Positions 36,279-48,192 of a stretch of DNA of 64,000 nt are shown here, piece after piece. Made by a program: the position numbers and the translations under genes. Origin of the DNA: Bretschneidera sinensis (Eukaryota; Streptophyta; Magnoliopsida; Brassicales; Akaniaceae); the NCBI GenBank assembly GCA_023935145.1, contig CM043700.1, positions 23,201,501 to 23,265,500 of the forward strand, in the 5' to 3' direction. Below the pieces are notes generated by a model. That model was not told the origin of the DNA and made no database searches. It worked only from the letters and a program-made list of their open reading frames with translations. Position 1 is the stretch's first letter. Each line of letters begins with the position of its first letter.

Positions 36279-38803
36279 CTACTTATCTATTTCTGTTCTT
36301 GTTGCAAAATGATTCGCCACCAATTTCTCTACAATACTTTTCAGAGCTGGAGCACTCACTCCGCATTTCTGATCAGCAAAGCAGGATCTACCTTCTTCAG
36401 CCGCCTTGCAAAGCTGTGGATCCAGCGGTACCTTTCCAAGAAAAGGTACACCCATTTCTGTGCACATTTTCACGGCACCACCACCACTGCTATCAAATAC
36501 TTCACTGCAAGCAATCAAGTCTAGCAGTTCAGGGGCTCTCTCTCTCATATCCTCTATAACCTTCTCCGTGACATCACTCTGTTCACCAGATTCTGTAACC
36601 CTCATAAACCGGAAACCTGTCAATGGCAGGCACAAGCCACTCATGTTCTCAACAACACCAAGAACCTGAACTCCAACCTTTTTGCAGAAACTGACTTCTT
36701 TGCGTACATCAATCAGAGAGACTTGTTGTGGTGTCGTAACAACTATAACACCATCTATTCCAGTGGCCTGGAGGAATTGGACAATAGAGATGTGCTCGTC
36801 AGACGTCCCAGGTGGTGCATCAACCACAAGAAAATCAAGCTCTCCCCAGTGGACATCTTTCAGAAATTGCTTGATGAGCCCATTCTTGCGCGGACCTCTC
36901 CATATGACAGCTTCATCAGGATGCGGAAGCATGAACCCAATTGACATAACCCCGAGGTTGGACTCAACATAGACAGGAGACCAGCCAAGGTTGCTCTGGT
37001 GAATGTCTTGACCTTCTAGGCCAAGCATCTTTGGGATGCTTGGGCCACAGATATCAATGTCTAGGAGACCCACCTGGTAATCCATGGCTGCTAGTGCAAA
37101 TGAGAGTTGCGCAGAGAACGTACTCTTGCCAACTCCACCCTTCCCTGATAAAACCAATATCTTATGCTTAACAGCAGCCATTCGTTCCGCAATTGCAACC
37201 AAGTCTGTGCAAGCAAACATAAAACATTAAGTAAAACATGTGATTTATAGCATAGCAAGATGAAGTTAATCTATGGGAGACAAGTCTGACTTTACTTGCA
37301 ACCGAAAGAATTTGCACAAAAGAAAGGATGCCAAATCAGATGAAAATTCAAGGACATTCCTTCTCGCTTTTAAGTTAGCACCATAAATCGCATTTGCAGA
37401 AGAAAAAACTTGATATATATATATATAATTTACAGATGCAAACATAATATTTAAGCAATCAGAGAATTTCACTAGGTAAAAGATCACCAAAAAGCATGTC
37501 AAGCAAAAAGGACAATTACATTAGAAAGATTATTTATCATTCACTTTTTCCTTCTTTCTTTCTTTCTTCCTTCCTTCCATCCTTCCTTTCATTCTTTATC
37601 TATCTAACTTCATATTTTCATTTTAAAAGATTCATAACAAAAATAGCAGATTACTCAGCCAAAATTCAATGATCTGGCCTTTTCTCCCGTTCTTTTGATA
37701 AGTGAAAAAAACCAAAAAAAGAAAACAGCTGAATACAACTGCCAGACAAAAAAAACCATCACTAAGCCTAAACTGAACAACCAAAAGTAAACAGAAAACA
37801 AACATCACAAGAGTCAAAACTATACAGAACATAAAACAGGACAGAAATTATAACAAACTGAAGAACGTAACAACTCTAGGACCTTGACCAATACTTCACA
37901 ATCATAAATTCATAATCCAATCTTCAAAGCAATGGGGCAGCCATGGAAGATTATACTTGGGGTTTTAAGTAGACTGTTATAGGTTATTTTATTACCAGGG
38001 ATAAATATTTTAGTAACTTAATTTACTATTCTCGGGTTAATGTTTGCGGCAACCCTAAGCAGCCCCTAAACTTCAATTATCAACCATATTAACATTCAAA
38101 ACCCTTCATCCATCAATACCATATTCACAAAACCTAACTCCACAGTTTTAAGCCCAAAACCCACCATTGAAACATAAAGACAGATTCATCAAATCTTCCC
38201 TACACCACAATGAACCCACTTGCTAGCATAATTGTTTTGCAAAATGTAATACAGCACATGATGATTGACTAAAATGAATTCCTCAAAATTATTAACATGT
38301 AATATAAAGACACCATTACCAATGAATTCCACAAAGAACCCAGTGGATGCATGATTTTGACAAAGCTAAAACTATTTTTATTTGTTTTACTTGAGATAAT
38401 ATGAATAAAAAATGAGATTCTATTGATTTAGCTTTACAAAACAAAGCAGGACTTCCTTAAAATTAACATGTACTATAAGAAGCTGCTACTGGCAATAGAA
38501 GAAACACAGACACACACACACATATATACATAGAGAGAGAGAGAGAGAGGAAAATACCAGGGTCTGGGCCTTTAGGGGCAGTAGCACAAGCTTCTTGATT
38601 GGGGCATCCTTGGCAGGAATCAGATTTCCCAGCAGAATCTGATTGAGGACCCGGGCAATCTGTATTAACAACCACCACAACCCCCCAAAAGAAAATTTTC
38701 AATTAACATAAACTTAATAAGAATAAAGAGATTTATCAGAGTAAAAGTAAAGAGGAAAACTCATACTGTCGTTGGCGTTTTCAGGAATTTCACCGTTCTC
38801 CAT
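36279..38803 (-). CDS. NBP35: Cytosolic Fe-S cluster assembly factor NBP35
   Basis: Mrp/NBP35-type P-loop NTPase, the scaffold that assembles Fe-S clusters in the cytosol for delivery to target proteins (CIA pathway). Three exons, 38803-38767, 38659-38558 and 37204-36279, give 354 residues, close to the usual plant length. The N-terminal 4-Cys cluster motif is complete: Cys14, 28, 31 and 37 (CX13CX2CX5C). The deviant Walker A is at 67-74 (GKGGVGKS). Further motifs are [34 protein letters not shown] and ENMSG. After ENMSG the usual C-terminal CPxC pair is replaced by [10 protein letters not shown]. From memory this is the plant-type condition, where no CFD1 partner exists. An (AG)n run lies just beside the exon 2 donor. 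Confidence 0.95.
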
Positions 38804-39771
38804 GATAACAGGCAGGCTACTTCCTTTGCTTCTTTCTTGTGCTTCTTCTTCTCTTCAAACTCCAAAGTCCAAAGAGAAATCTGCGAGTTTAACGACCAGA
38901 CACGGCAACAACGAAAACATGCGTAGATGTGGCAACATTTTCAGTTTTATCAAAGTAAACGACAACGTTTTAATTGGTTTAAATACTACTTATCTATTCT
39001 TGTCGCCGTAACAACATTGGGTATTTTAACTTTGGTCCAGTTGAGTTATGTTTGCCGAAGGTCAGCAAAGATGTTAGGCCCAATCTCTCGAGAAATTTTT
39101 GGCTGGCGTATGGATTTGTTAAAATCTTATTTGATAATTTTTGAGAATTTTATTAATTATAATATTTTTATATATTATTATTTATAATAATTTTATTAGT
39201 TATGGATTTGTCAAAATCTGGATTTGTTCTCTCACATAGATATAGGGTAACCTCTCAGTATGAGCACCCAAGATTCCATCGAAGGTACCCTCTTGAAAGG
39301 TAGCACGTCTTTTACTCTTCTCAAATGGCCATACACTGCAAGTTTTTTTCCCTTTCTTTTTAAATACTGATTTTGTTATTTAATTATCCAGGAAGGGATG
39401 CACCCCCTAGTCACTACTTATTAAAAATCCAGTCTTTCTCACTGCTTTCTGAAGAATCGATTAAGACATACAGCTCGGGCGTGTTTGAAGCAAGGGGCTA
39501 CAAATGGTATATATGTTTTTGACAATTTATGCTTTTCTTTTCTAAATGCTCAAAATGCATCAAAAAGTGAAATTTAGTACATTCTCATCTTCTATGTCCC
39601 AAACTCTTAGCACTTTTTTAATCAAGTTTACTGACTTCTCAAATGCCAGGATGATTATGAATTGAATTTATTCTGCTTACTAGTTCTTCAAATTTCAGAG
39701 CAAAGACATTTTTCTTTGTTTGTTTGACTGTATCATCGATATTAATGTGACTTTGGTACCTGCCGTGCCAG
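38804..39771. other. Spacer between NBP35 and the MATH pseudogene
   Basis: Contains the NBP35 5' region (about 38,804-38,960; GC-richer) and then AT-rich DNA. The missing upstream exon(s) of the MATH gene were looked for here and not found. Confidence 0.5.
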
Positions 39772-41575
39772 CAAATTGTCAATCTACCCAACTGGTGACA
39801 AGAGCAGATATGTTGAAGATCACATATCCATATACTTGGAATTGGTAGAGACAAGTTCTCTCCCTGCTGGATGGGAAGTTAATGCGATCTTCAATTTATT
39901 GGCATTAAATCAGTTGCAAGACAAGTATGTTTGTCTTCAAGGTATAGTATCATCCTCGACAACTTACTAGTATTAAATATTTTACCTCTTCATATTGCTA
40001 ATTAAAGAAATAACTAGGATTATATCAACTCGGATTTGGATTCTCTCCCTTTGAATTTCAAAGTTTACGAGATTGAATGTCAGGTCAACGTCAGAGAGAA
40101 TATTCAAATACAAGTTTGTGATGGCATTCAATCTCATCATGAACTTGATTTTCATTTCAATATTCAAATGGAATATCAACCCAAGCTACTATTTAAGGTC
40201 TCTTGATTTAGATTACTGCCCATGAAAAATTAAATGTTGGCACACCATTAACATTGATATGCAGATATGCTGACCAACTGAATCCAAGAATTCTTTATCT
40301 CAAGTATGGCCTAGATTCATGGACGGTTTTAGCTTACAAAAAACTAAAGCTAGGTCAAACATCTAAAAAAAATGGTTTTGGGAAAAATTAGAAACTGAAA
40401 AACGGATTCTAATTAAGAAGCTAAAATCTGTGCTAATATTTACATTTGCAGCTGTTTTAACACTAAAAAAATTCTTAGCTTCAAAACTGTTTCAAAAACC
40501 TTTTTTTACTCCAACAGTAGAAACTACAGCTAGGCCAAATGGGTATCATGAACTTTCTGTGATGCAGATGGGAGAATTCGGCGTTTCCATGCAATGAAGA
40601 CCAAATGGGGTATCACAAAATTCATCTACCTGGATACATTTATAACCCTGTAAATGGTTACCTTATTAATGATACTTGTGTGTTTGGTGTGGAGGTTTTC
40701 GTGGTAAAAAGTACATTTAAAGGGCAGTGCTTAAAGATGATATCTAAGCCTGCTTCCTATGAACACATTTAGAAAGTTGATCATTTTTCAAACTTAACAG
40801 ATCAATGCTATGAGTCTGAGTCATTTGTTGTTGGAGGATACAAATGGTGCACATTTGCTTCTGAATCTCATTGGACATTTATCTCACTTTGCTAATGTAC
40901 ATTAACTGCAGAAGTTAGTGATTATGTTTATCTACTATAATGCAGGAGGGTTCAGCTCTACCCTATGGGAAATGCTGGGGGCAAGGGAACCGATGTTTCA
41001 TTATATCTAGCTCTGGATGAGGAAACTCTTCCATCAGATAATAAAGTGTTTGTGAAGTACATACCGACCATCAAGGATCAAACCAGTGGAAAACACCTAA
41101 GTATGCGGATAAGATTTCTACACGTTCTTATACAATTGATCAGTGGTCATTAAAGTTGTGATTTTGGTTGTTGATACAAAAGGAAAAATTAAGAGAACAG
41201 TAATTTGGTAATTGCATTTATGTTTGTGACTTAGGTTGAGATATTGGCAATCTAAGTAATTTATTTTAATTGCAGAAGATCCAAACCCAATATTATAAGC
41301 CTAAGTGAACTTGACTAGCTGTAAAGTCAATTATATGTATCTATATATTGCATGTGGAGTATATATTTCTGGCAATATATGCCATTTTTCTAATGACTAC
41401 AAGTGCTTCTTTTACAGTTCAACACCTATTCGATCCCTTGGAAATTTCTTGGGGTTTCCCAAAGTTCATTTCATTGGCAAAGCTAAAGGACCTGAAAAAT
41501 GGTTTCTTGGTGGGTGACACTTGCATTATCGAAGCTGTGGTAACGGTGCTTGGATCAGTTGAATCAGTTTCGTAA
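39772..41575 (+). pseudogene. Two-MATH-domain (TRAF-like) protein, 5'-truncated and broken
   Basis: MATH domains are protein-interaction modules, in plants often adaptors. Exon-like blocks with proper splice edges are 39772-39941, 40568-40846, 40946-41100 and 41418-41575. The first MATH domain starts mid-way at KLSIYPTGDKSRYVEDH; its N-terminal strands and any start codon are missing. It continues GRIRRFHAMKTKWGI...DTF. A one-base shift at about 40,642 separates this from NPVNGYLINDTCVFGVEVFV. The inter-domain segment reads ISKPASYEHI and then TAG (40,770-40,772), where Trp is expected before KVDHF. The second MATH domain is otherwise complete (FVVGGYKW/RVQLYPMGN...DPLEISWGFPKF...GFLVGDTCIIEA). 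These lesions make a pseudogene more likely than a functional gene. The second domain alone has no clear start. Confidence 0.82.
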
Positions 41576-42840
41576 AGAAAAAAGAATGGTGCTTTAAAAT
41601 TGCAATTATGTGGTGTAAGATTTTGTTAGATCTAGCATTTGATCACAATGCTTAATGACCTTCCTTTGAAGTTTTTTGTATCTGCAGAATTATCACCTTA
41701 TTCCGATAATCCATTTTACATGTAGTTTCAGGGTTTTGATTCATTGCTATATTGTATGGCTTTCGTTTTCATTTTGGCAGTTTTCTTTATATTCGAGGTG
41801 ATATTTTATTTCGCTTCAATTGAAACTGGCAGGTTATTTTCATCTTAGCAGTTTTCGTAGTTCACACGGTTCTGCGCAAAACAGATATAATTGTCTAAGC
41901 AAGATGAGCTTGAGTTTCATTTAAATGATAAAAGTCGTTCCACCAACTTCTTAGCATTAAAATATAATTAGGTTTGTATGTGTTAAACATTTACAATATG
42001 AATTTTAGGATTAAGTACAATATTCTTTTTATTAACCTTCATTTACTCGAGCAAAAAATAAAAAATCCATTAGGGGGAAGGCGATGAGATAATTAGGAAT
42101 GGCTTTAGAAGCCAGTTTTTCGTTCAAAAAACAAAAAAAAAATTCACTTTCTAATTTATTTTAAGTCCATAGAATATTTTTTCCACTTGATTCTAAGCTT
42201 ATGCTACCGATTAAGCTAGGGGGGAAATAGTGGAAACCGTTTCAAGATACCTCCAGGTCCGACTTCCTCTTTCCTGCTGGTTTATCAGCCAACTTGATTT
42301 AACTTCCACAGGTTGGTCTGCAGGTTGTGAAACACACAGAGCAAGGAATGCAGTCACGCAGTTGGTTGCTGCACATGAAACAAGAGGGAGTAAGAGGCAT
42401 CTAGAGAGAGAAAGTCACACCATAGTACAGAGGCATAGGGTCGTGTGATTTTTTATGTCATTGTGATCTCACACATGACTGTTGGTGAGATAGAAGAGGA
42501 TAAGACGCTAAGGTGGCAGAGAATCGTTCTACAAAGAGGGGTCGATTTAGATGTGATCATGACTATTTCTTTAATGTAAATTAAACATGCAATTTGATTA
42601 TTTTCTTTCTTTTCATTAAGGTGAAGGTATTAACTTTCTATAGTGGGAGTGGAAGTGGGAGTGGAAATGGACAATATATAATAAGATGAAAAAATTCAGT
42701 CATTCTGATTTTGTTTGCTCTTCAAATTAACCCTGCCTTATCAGAACTAACATTATAAATGTAAATGATGCAACTAATAGAAACAGAAATTAATTAAAGG
42801 AAAAATATGAAATTATATGAAGGAATTCGATATTAGAATT
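41576..42840. other. Spacer, no gene recognised
   Basis: 41.6-42.05 kb looks like 3' flank of the MATH pseudogene. 42.2-42.5 kb is richer in G/C and purines and could be a decayed gene fragment, but no family is recognised. Confidence 0.45.
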
Positions 42841-42861
42841 GCTGGGATTAAGGTATAATAC

Positions 42862-43200
42862 GTACCAGTGCTGAAATTTGCAGGGGAGATGTGAGGGCAA
42901 CGCTAGAGTGCAATCAAAGACAGCATTAGAGGTTTGAGTGGCGCATTTTTGGACGCAAGGTTTGAAACAAAGAGAAAGCCATTCGATTTTTTCTCGTTAA
43001 GGCGCACTTGGCAGTGCAAATCGGATATCAAATAATCCTTTTAGAGACGGGCAAATCAACACCTGGGATTGGGATGGGAGGGGTCATTGGCAGTAGTGGA
43101 GGAATAGGAAGTATTTCAGCTGGTGAAGTCGGAAGTATTTCACCTCCTGCAGATGGAGGAATAGGATGTATTTCGCCTCCTGCCGGTGGAGTTGAAATAT
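42862..43200 (-). pseudogene. Proline-rich then Cys-rich coding fragment (unrecognised)
   Basis: On the minus strand, a proline-rich stretch (PIPPSAGGEILPTSPAEILP and PMTPPIPIPGVDLP) is followed, after a stop and a frame change, by CFKPCVQKCATQTSNAVFDC. It continues to LPCKFQH and a good donor (CACTG/GTACGTATT, near 42,867). Even cysteine spacing and a clean splice donor argue that this was once an exon of a small Cys-rich, possibly secreted, protein. No signal peptide or start codon is present. The + strand over the same DNA reads as a glycine-rich repeat (GGIGSIS), which I take to be the shadow. Confidence 0.35.
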
Positions 43201-44385
43201 AACTAGTTATTGTTGATACAGAAATTTGGTGTGTTGTGTGGGATTGTCAATATTGTTTGAATGTTGATACGCACCCAAATCGATTTGAATGAGAACGATT
43301 CACTGTATTAAATGTTTTCTTTTCGGGTTTACACGTTCTAATACAAGATACTAACAAAGAGGATTTGATTACAGTCTAGAGTTTTTGCCAACCATGCTAT
43401 CGGTAGAAGTTCCATTATGAAAGTTCCACCCTGAAACAATCTTACTATGATAGCATGACACAGGTGCAATATCAGTTGTATAGACACCAATGACAGTCTC
43501 CATTTACCCATCCTCTCATCTTCCATGTTTCCTTTGAATAATTCTCCATCGCCCATATTTCATGATCACAACCTTTTTTAAAACAAAACCCTAGTTTTCC
43601 TCACATGGACCAACTCTCTCATATAATAAGGTAATTCTGCGGGATGATCAAGTGCTTGTTCTGGTAACGCATTTAGCTTCCATTCCTCAATGTGATGGCT
43701 GAGATATGAGAATCAGCATGGCTTATTCCAAAGTCCTAAACTCTGTTTCATGGTTCGGTAATTGTAAAAAGTAAAAATTCCTTAGTTGTTGACTTACAAA
43801 CATAGTAGTTAAACCTACAAACGCTCTCACAAAACACCAACCCAGCTAAATAGAGAGATTTTAAATTTGAAGACTATGATGCCAATTGCATCTATTTGCC
43901 ATGGGGTTGAACAATGAAGAAATGCATGGAATCCTAGTTGTTGCAGTAGCTTCGAGATGAAGTTAAAAACCTATATTTTACGAGCAACTAAGCTGCTACA
44001 GATTAGAGGTTTAATAACCCGAGCAAAACGAAGTCCTACACAAATATTTTTTTATTTAATAGAATAATTTATTAAATATGTAAATTTCTGGACCTTGTTT
44101 GTTTTGGTAATTCTACAATTTCATATCACTTTAAGGCCATAATTATCAAAAACTATTATTGGTTACAAAACTTCCCATGATATATGCTTGTACAAGATAA
44201 TTTACTCCATTAATTTGGAACAAGTTGAGCAGTTTGATCGAAATTCCTTAATTTCTTATATTATATACACAATTAATCACTTAATTTCCGTAAATGATTA
44301 ATTTGCAAAAAGTTTAGCAAGTGATTAATTTTAATTACCTAAATTTCCCCCAGAAACCCTTTTGCCTCCAGAGAACAATTGTGAT
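43201..44385. other. Spacer, no gene recognised
   Basis: A 72-residue minus-strand frame at 43,338-43,556 shows no family resemblance. The rest is AT-rich with nothing supported. Confidence 0.4.
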
Positions 44386-44401
44386 TCATTGTGTTCGATC
44401 A

Positions 44402-44709
44402 TGTGCATGAAATTTTCTTTCCTTACAAACCTTGTAACTTTCTCCCCATTCCCAATGCAATAAATTCGCTAGTCAACGATTGCACCATTGCATGTACACA
44501 CTCCTTGCCCATCAGTTTAACCACTGGTATACATATAAATCTCTCTCAATTATATAGTATAGTTTAATTAATTTCTGTAAAGCTAATTACTTGTGATTTA
44601 ATTCAATGATTCTTTTATTTTTCCACCACTTTTGTTCTTGGTGTGGCAGATTCGGCCAAAGAGGAGAGCTTTGTGAATTCCTGTTTTTACAAGTGTATGA
44701 GAAATAACT
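44402..44709 (+). pseudogene. Two-block Cys-rich peptide fragment (unrecognised)
   Basis: Block 1 reads EIFFPYKPCNFLPIPN then NSLVNDCTIACTHSLPIS and ends at a donor (ACTG/GTATAC, about 44,527). Block 2, after a TTGGTGTGGCAG acceptor at about 44,651, reads DSAKEESFVNSCFYKCMRN and stops. The paired CxxxC motifs recall plant Cys-rich secreted peptides, but I cannot assign a family. There is no upstream signal peptide, so it is partial or decayed. Confidence 0.3.
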
Positions 44710-45375
44710 AGGATTTCCTTGAGAAAAATCTGTGTACTGACTACTTATAAAATAATGATCAGGGTGATTCAGAAAATGCTCTTTTGTCGAGAACTAATCG
44801 TTCAGCGAGATAAAAAACTGCATCTTCAGCTGTGAAGCAACTACGCTTTATAAGACAAATATAAATAAAAAAATGGAAATGAAAAGCAAGCCTCAATAAA
44901 CAATATAATTCTATTAATATTTTACAATTTGTCTGACATATGGCTCTTAAGTACACTTTCAATGCGCCATGGTGATTTGTAAGCAACCTTTAAACAGCTA
45001 TAAATGTATCTAAATACAATAACTTCATGCTTCATATACGCTTAGTCGCTAAGATGTTTGGCCTGAAACCCGAAACCCTAACATTTCAACCTTAGACCCT
45101 CATTGCCATTATGGTTCATGGTTCATAGTTTTTCTCTCATTTGGTGGTATGAAATTGAGACCTCAGAATTGGAATTAGAAAGAATTGTGGTTTTTCTCAA
45201 AAAGTAAAATTTTACTTCCAAGGCTTCAATTCCATATTATCGAAGGCAACATGTAAGTTTGCATCTGGCTAATACACGTGTGTTAAAAGCAAAAGAAAAG
45301 GCAAGCTCATTTCTCTCCTGAAGCAAAACTCTAATACCGTTATTGGGTCCTCTTTTTTAGGTTGCATACTCGTTC

Positions 45376-48094
45376 CTATTCATCGTACATCCACTTGGAA
45401 ACACGAGAACGAGATCTTACTTGTTCACCTAGGCCTTGTTCTTCCATTTTTGAATCGAGCAACTCTAGTTGCCTTTTGATCCATGGAGGATCTTTTGAAC
45501 TCAGCCAGAGAGCTTCACCAGTATCCTTGTGCCTGAAATCAGGCTGCCTTGGATTTGACTTACATTTCCTATTATCCCACCATTCATATGGGTTGCTGAA
45601 AAACACTTGCCACAGGTAAAGTCTGTTTTCGTACTTTTCCATGCCAGCTTCACCTACATCTGCTACAAACAGAAAGGATAACAACATAAATAACATGGGA
45701 GAAAAGAAAAGGTCAAAACCTCTAACCAGTGAATGAGATATAAAGGATAAATCACTTTCTGTTCTTAATATAGCATAGACCAATGCCCAAAGAGAACACC
45801 AAGCTGAAACTCAGCTTGACTGATGAATTAGTTTCATCCTTGGATCAGTTCCCATTGGCTGAGTTTGCTCAACTGGACCTAATACAATTGGATATATGAT
45901 ATGATTAGCTCACAAGCTCCTAGAGCAATAAGCTAAAAAGAAGACTTCAAAAATTAAAGCTTTCCTCCCAAATGGAATCCCTAGTAGACAATCTTCAAAA
46001 AATGAAGACTCCCAAAATATAAACCTAATCCGAGAGAGAGAATCAAGAGAAGTGAAAGATTCCCAAAATACATGTATCTTCGAATAGAGAAATGAGAAGA
46101 AGAGTTGGAAGAAGAAAGCTCTTGTTTGGGGGGAAAGAAAGAGAGAACTTACAAAAAAAATGAGAGAAAAACCATCGGTAAGAAGAAGAAAGTGATGGAG
46201 TAAAAAGGAGAATGAGAGAGAACTTACTGAGAATTGTCGTCGCTGGAGCTTATTATGTGACGGAGGGGTAGATGACCATCATGAGGAGACAAGTTATTGA
46301 AAAAGAAGGTCTGAGAGAGAGATGTTCTAGGTCTACGAGAGAGAAAGTGGTATGAGAGTTCCAGGATGTTTTAATTTAGTTTCTTTCAATTTTCATTTCA
46401 ATTCTGGTAGCACTAAAACGGTACCATTTTATTTTACGTTTTCAATTCTACGGACGAAATTGCGCGCCCATATTTCAGTAATATATTGACATTATGAAAC
46501 AAACTATTTTTGGACTTATATGCAGCGATGATTCCCACTACAAAACAGACCAAAAGAAAAAGAATACATTTGTTGCAGGGTATTCTAACAATTATAAACA
46601 GAAACAATACCTGATCCTGATTGTGAATCTTCAGCTTTTCGGAAGGCCTGACCAGGTTGTGAAACGTATTTCAGCTCCGTTGCGGTTGCCTACAAAATAT
46701 TAAAAATGAAGTGATGTGGGCCTAAAGCAATGAAAAACTATTGTTGGAAACTGGTTAAAGTTTCCAGCATAGTTGCAACCAATGCTGTAAGTAAATTTAC
46801 AATTCTGATTATACATGCCCAGCCATTAAACAACAGTCTTTCTTTAGACAAGAGTACAACTATTATCACCCACTATGACACCAAATACTGTCATCAACAT
46901 CACAATCATTGCAAAATAAAGTTGTTGAAAAGCTTTGGTAGAGATAATGGTTAATAGAAGTTCACTCTCTGTGTGTCCATCAATGTATATTCAGCATTAC
47001 GAACCTTGTACTGAAAGCTGAACTTTCCACTCTCATCAGTGTTGGTGTAAGACTCTAAACGACCTGATACGTAAATAAAATCATTTGGCTTCAGATGTGT
47101 AGCACACCTTTCAGCCATCTCGTTCCACATTTCCAGTAATATCCTGTTCATAAAATGCAAATCAGTATATGCTCAAAACAAGTTTAAGTTTTATAACGAG
47201 GGTAGCCAGACCTTTGGCCCCACTAATCCCCGAGTACATGAAAACCACCCTGTGGACCCTGTCCATACATCCAGGGTAAAATTCAGATTTAAGTAATGCT
47301 GGTGTGGCCCTTAGGGGGTTATTTGCACTAAGTGGGAATTGAACACAGGACTGGTATGCAAGGTTCTTTATCTTGGCTCATTCTACCACTCGAGTTATTT
47401 GCTCCATAAGTTCTTAAGTAGTGATAAGCATCATGCAGTAAAAGACGAGCACTATATTGAGAAGCAATTGCAAGTGTAAAACATGATAACAAGGGAATAA
47501 TAAAAGCTTTTGTGCAGATTTTAAGTAGAAACAATTTTTAGGCATTTTACTTTAAAAAAAAGAATTATTTAGGCATGATATACTCTAAAAGCACCAAAAT
47601 TTTCACTCTCTATGTTGCATTCAATTTAATAATCACATGGCTAAGCATTAGAAAGATCATATTCTAAAACCTACATTTTAGTCAAGGCAATAAAATTGAT
47701 AAACATAAACACGAACAGTTCAACATTTAAACAAACCTGACCTAAAGGTGCGATTGGGATCACGCGGGTCTTTAACTCTAAGAAAGGTGTAAACTCCAAA
47801 GCTACCGTTCTTGGTGTCATACACTTGAAGGGGCCTATCCACTAACCCAATAAATCTCACAGAGTTCACCAACTGAGAGTTCACCAACTGAGAGTTTACC
47901 CAAAACAACTTTATGGTTGTTGGGGCCTGAAATTTGAGGGCATGTTGAAAAACTGTGCTGCCTTTTTCAGTATCATCAGAGAAGAAACAAAAGCTAGGTT
48001 TTGTGGCTGAGGATGAAGAAAATGGAGCCATTCTTTGGAAGGGAAATCGAGGTGCACTGAGTCTAATTAGAGGTCCGATACGACATGCATTCAT
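45376..48094 (-). CDS. OSB: Organellar single-stranded DNA-binding protein (OSB family)
   Basis: OSB proteins bind single-stranded DNA in mitochondria and/or plastids; Arabidopsis OSB1 limits mitochondrial recombination. Four exons, 48094-47742, 47143-47005, 46689-46611 and 45659-45376, join in frame for 284 residues. Residues 1 to about 35 are basic and Ser-rich without acids, fitting an organellar transit peptide. About 77-175 form the OB-fold SSB-like domain (VRFIGLVDRPLQVYDTK ... DFIYVSGRLESY). Residues about 205-243 are the plant-specific PDF motif (YLWQVFFSNPYEWWDNRK ... QPDFRHKDTGEALWL). Only one PDF copy is present. The exon 2 donor (AAG/GTTCGT) is chosen for phase and strand pattern; a second GT further on is possible. 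A 15-bp in-frame duplication (VNSQLVNSQLVNS) precedes the OB fold. Which organelle it serves cannot be told. Confidence 0.88.
47192..47404 (-). mobile_element. tRNA-derived SINE in OSB intron 1
   Basis: On the minus strand, an A-box-like TGGTAGAATGAGCC (47,388-47,375) is followed about 30 bp later by a B-box-like GTTCAATTCCC (47,344-47,334). A non-tRNA body of about 130 bp follows, ending GGTCTGGCTACCCTCGTTAT. This box order and spacing is that of pol III-promoted plant SINEs. It has the same orientation as OSB and lies wholly within the intron. No target duplication was verified. Confidence 0.75.
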
Positions 48095-48192
48095 ATATAC
48101 AAAAATGTTTTTTTGTGTTTTAGAGTAATGGTACTATCACTGATAACTGCTGTTATGGGCTCGTTAAGCACGGCCAAATTTGGCAAGATGCA

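Noticed and set aside
43008..43202. Glycine-rich protein on the + strand
   Set aside because: It looks like the antisense shadow of a proline-rich coding repeat that leads into a Cys-rich block with a splice donor.
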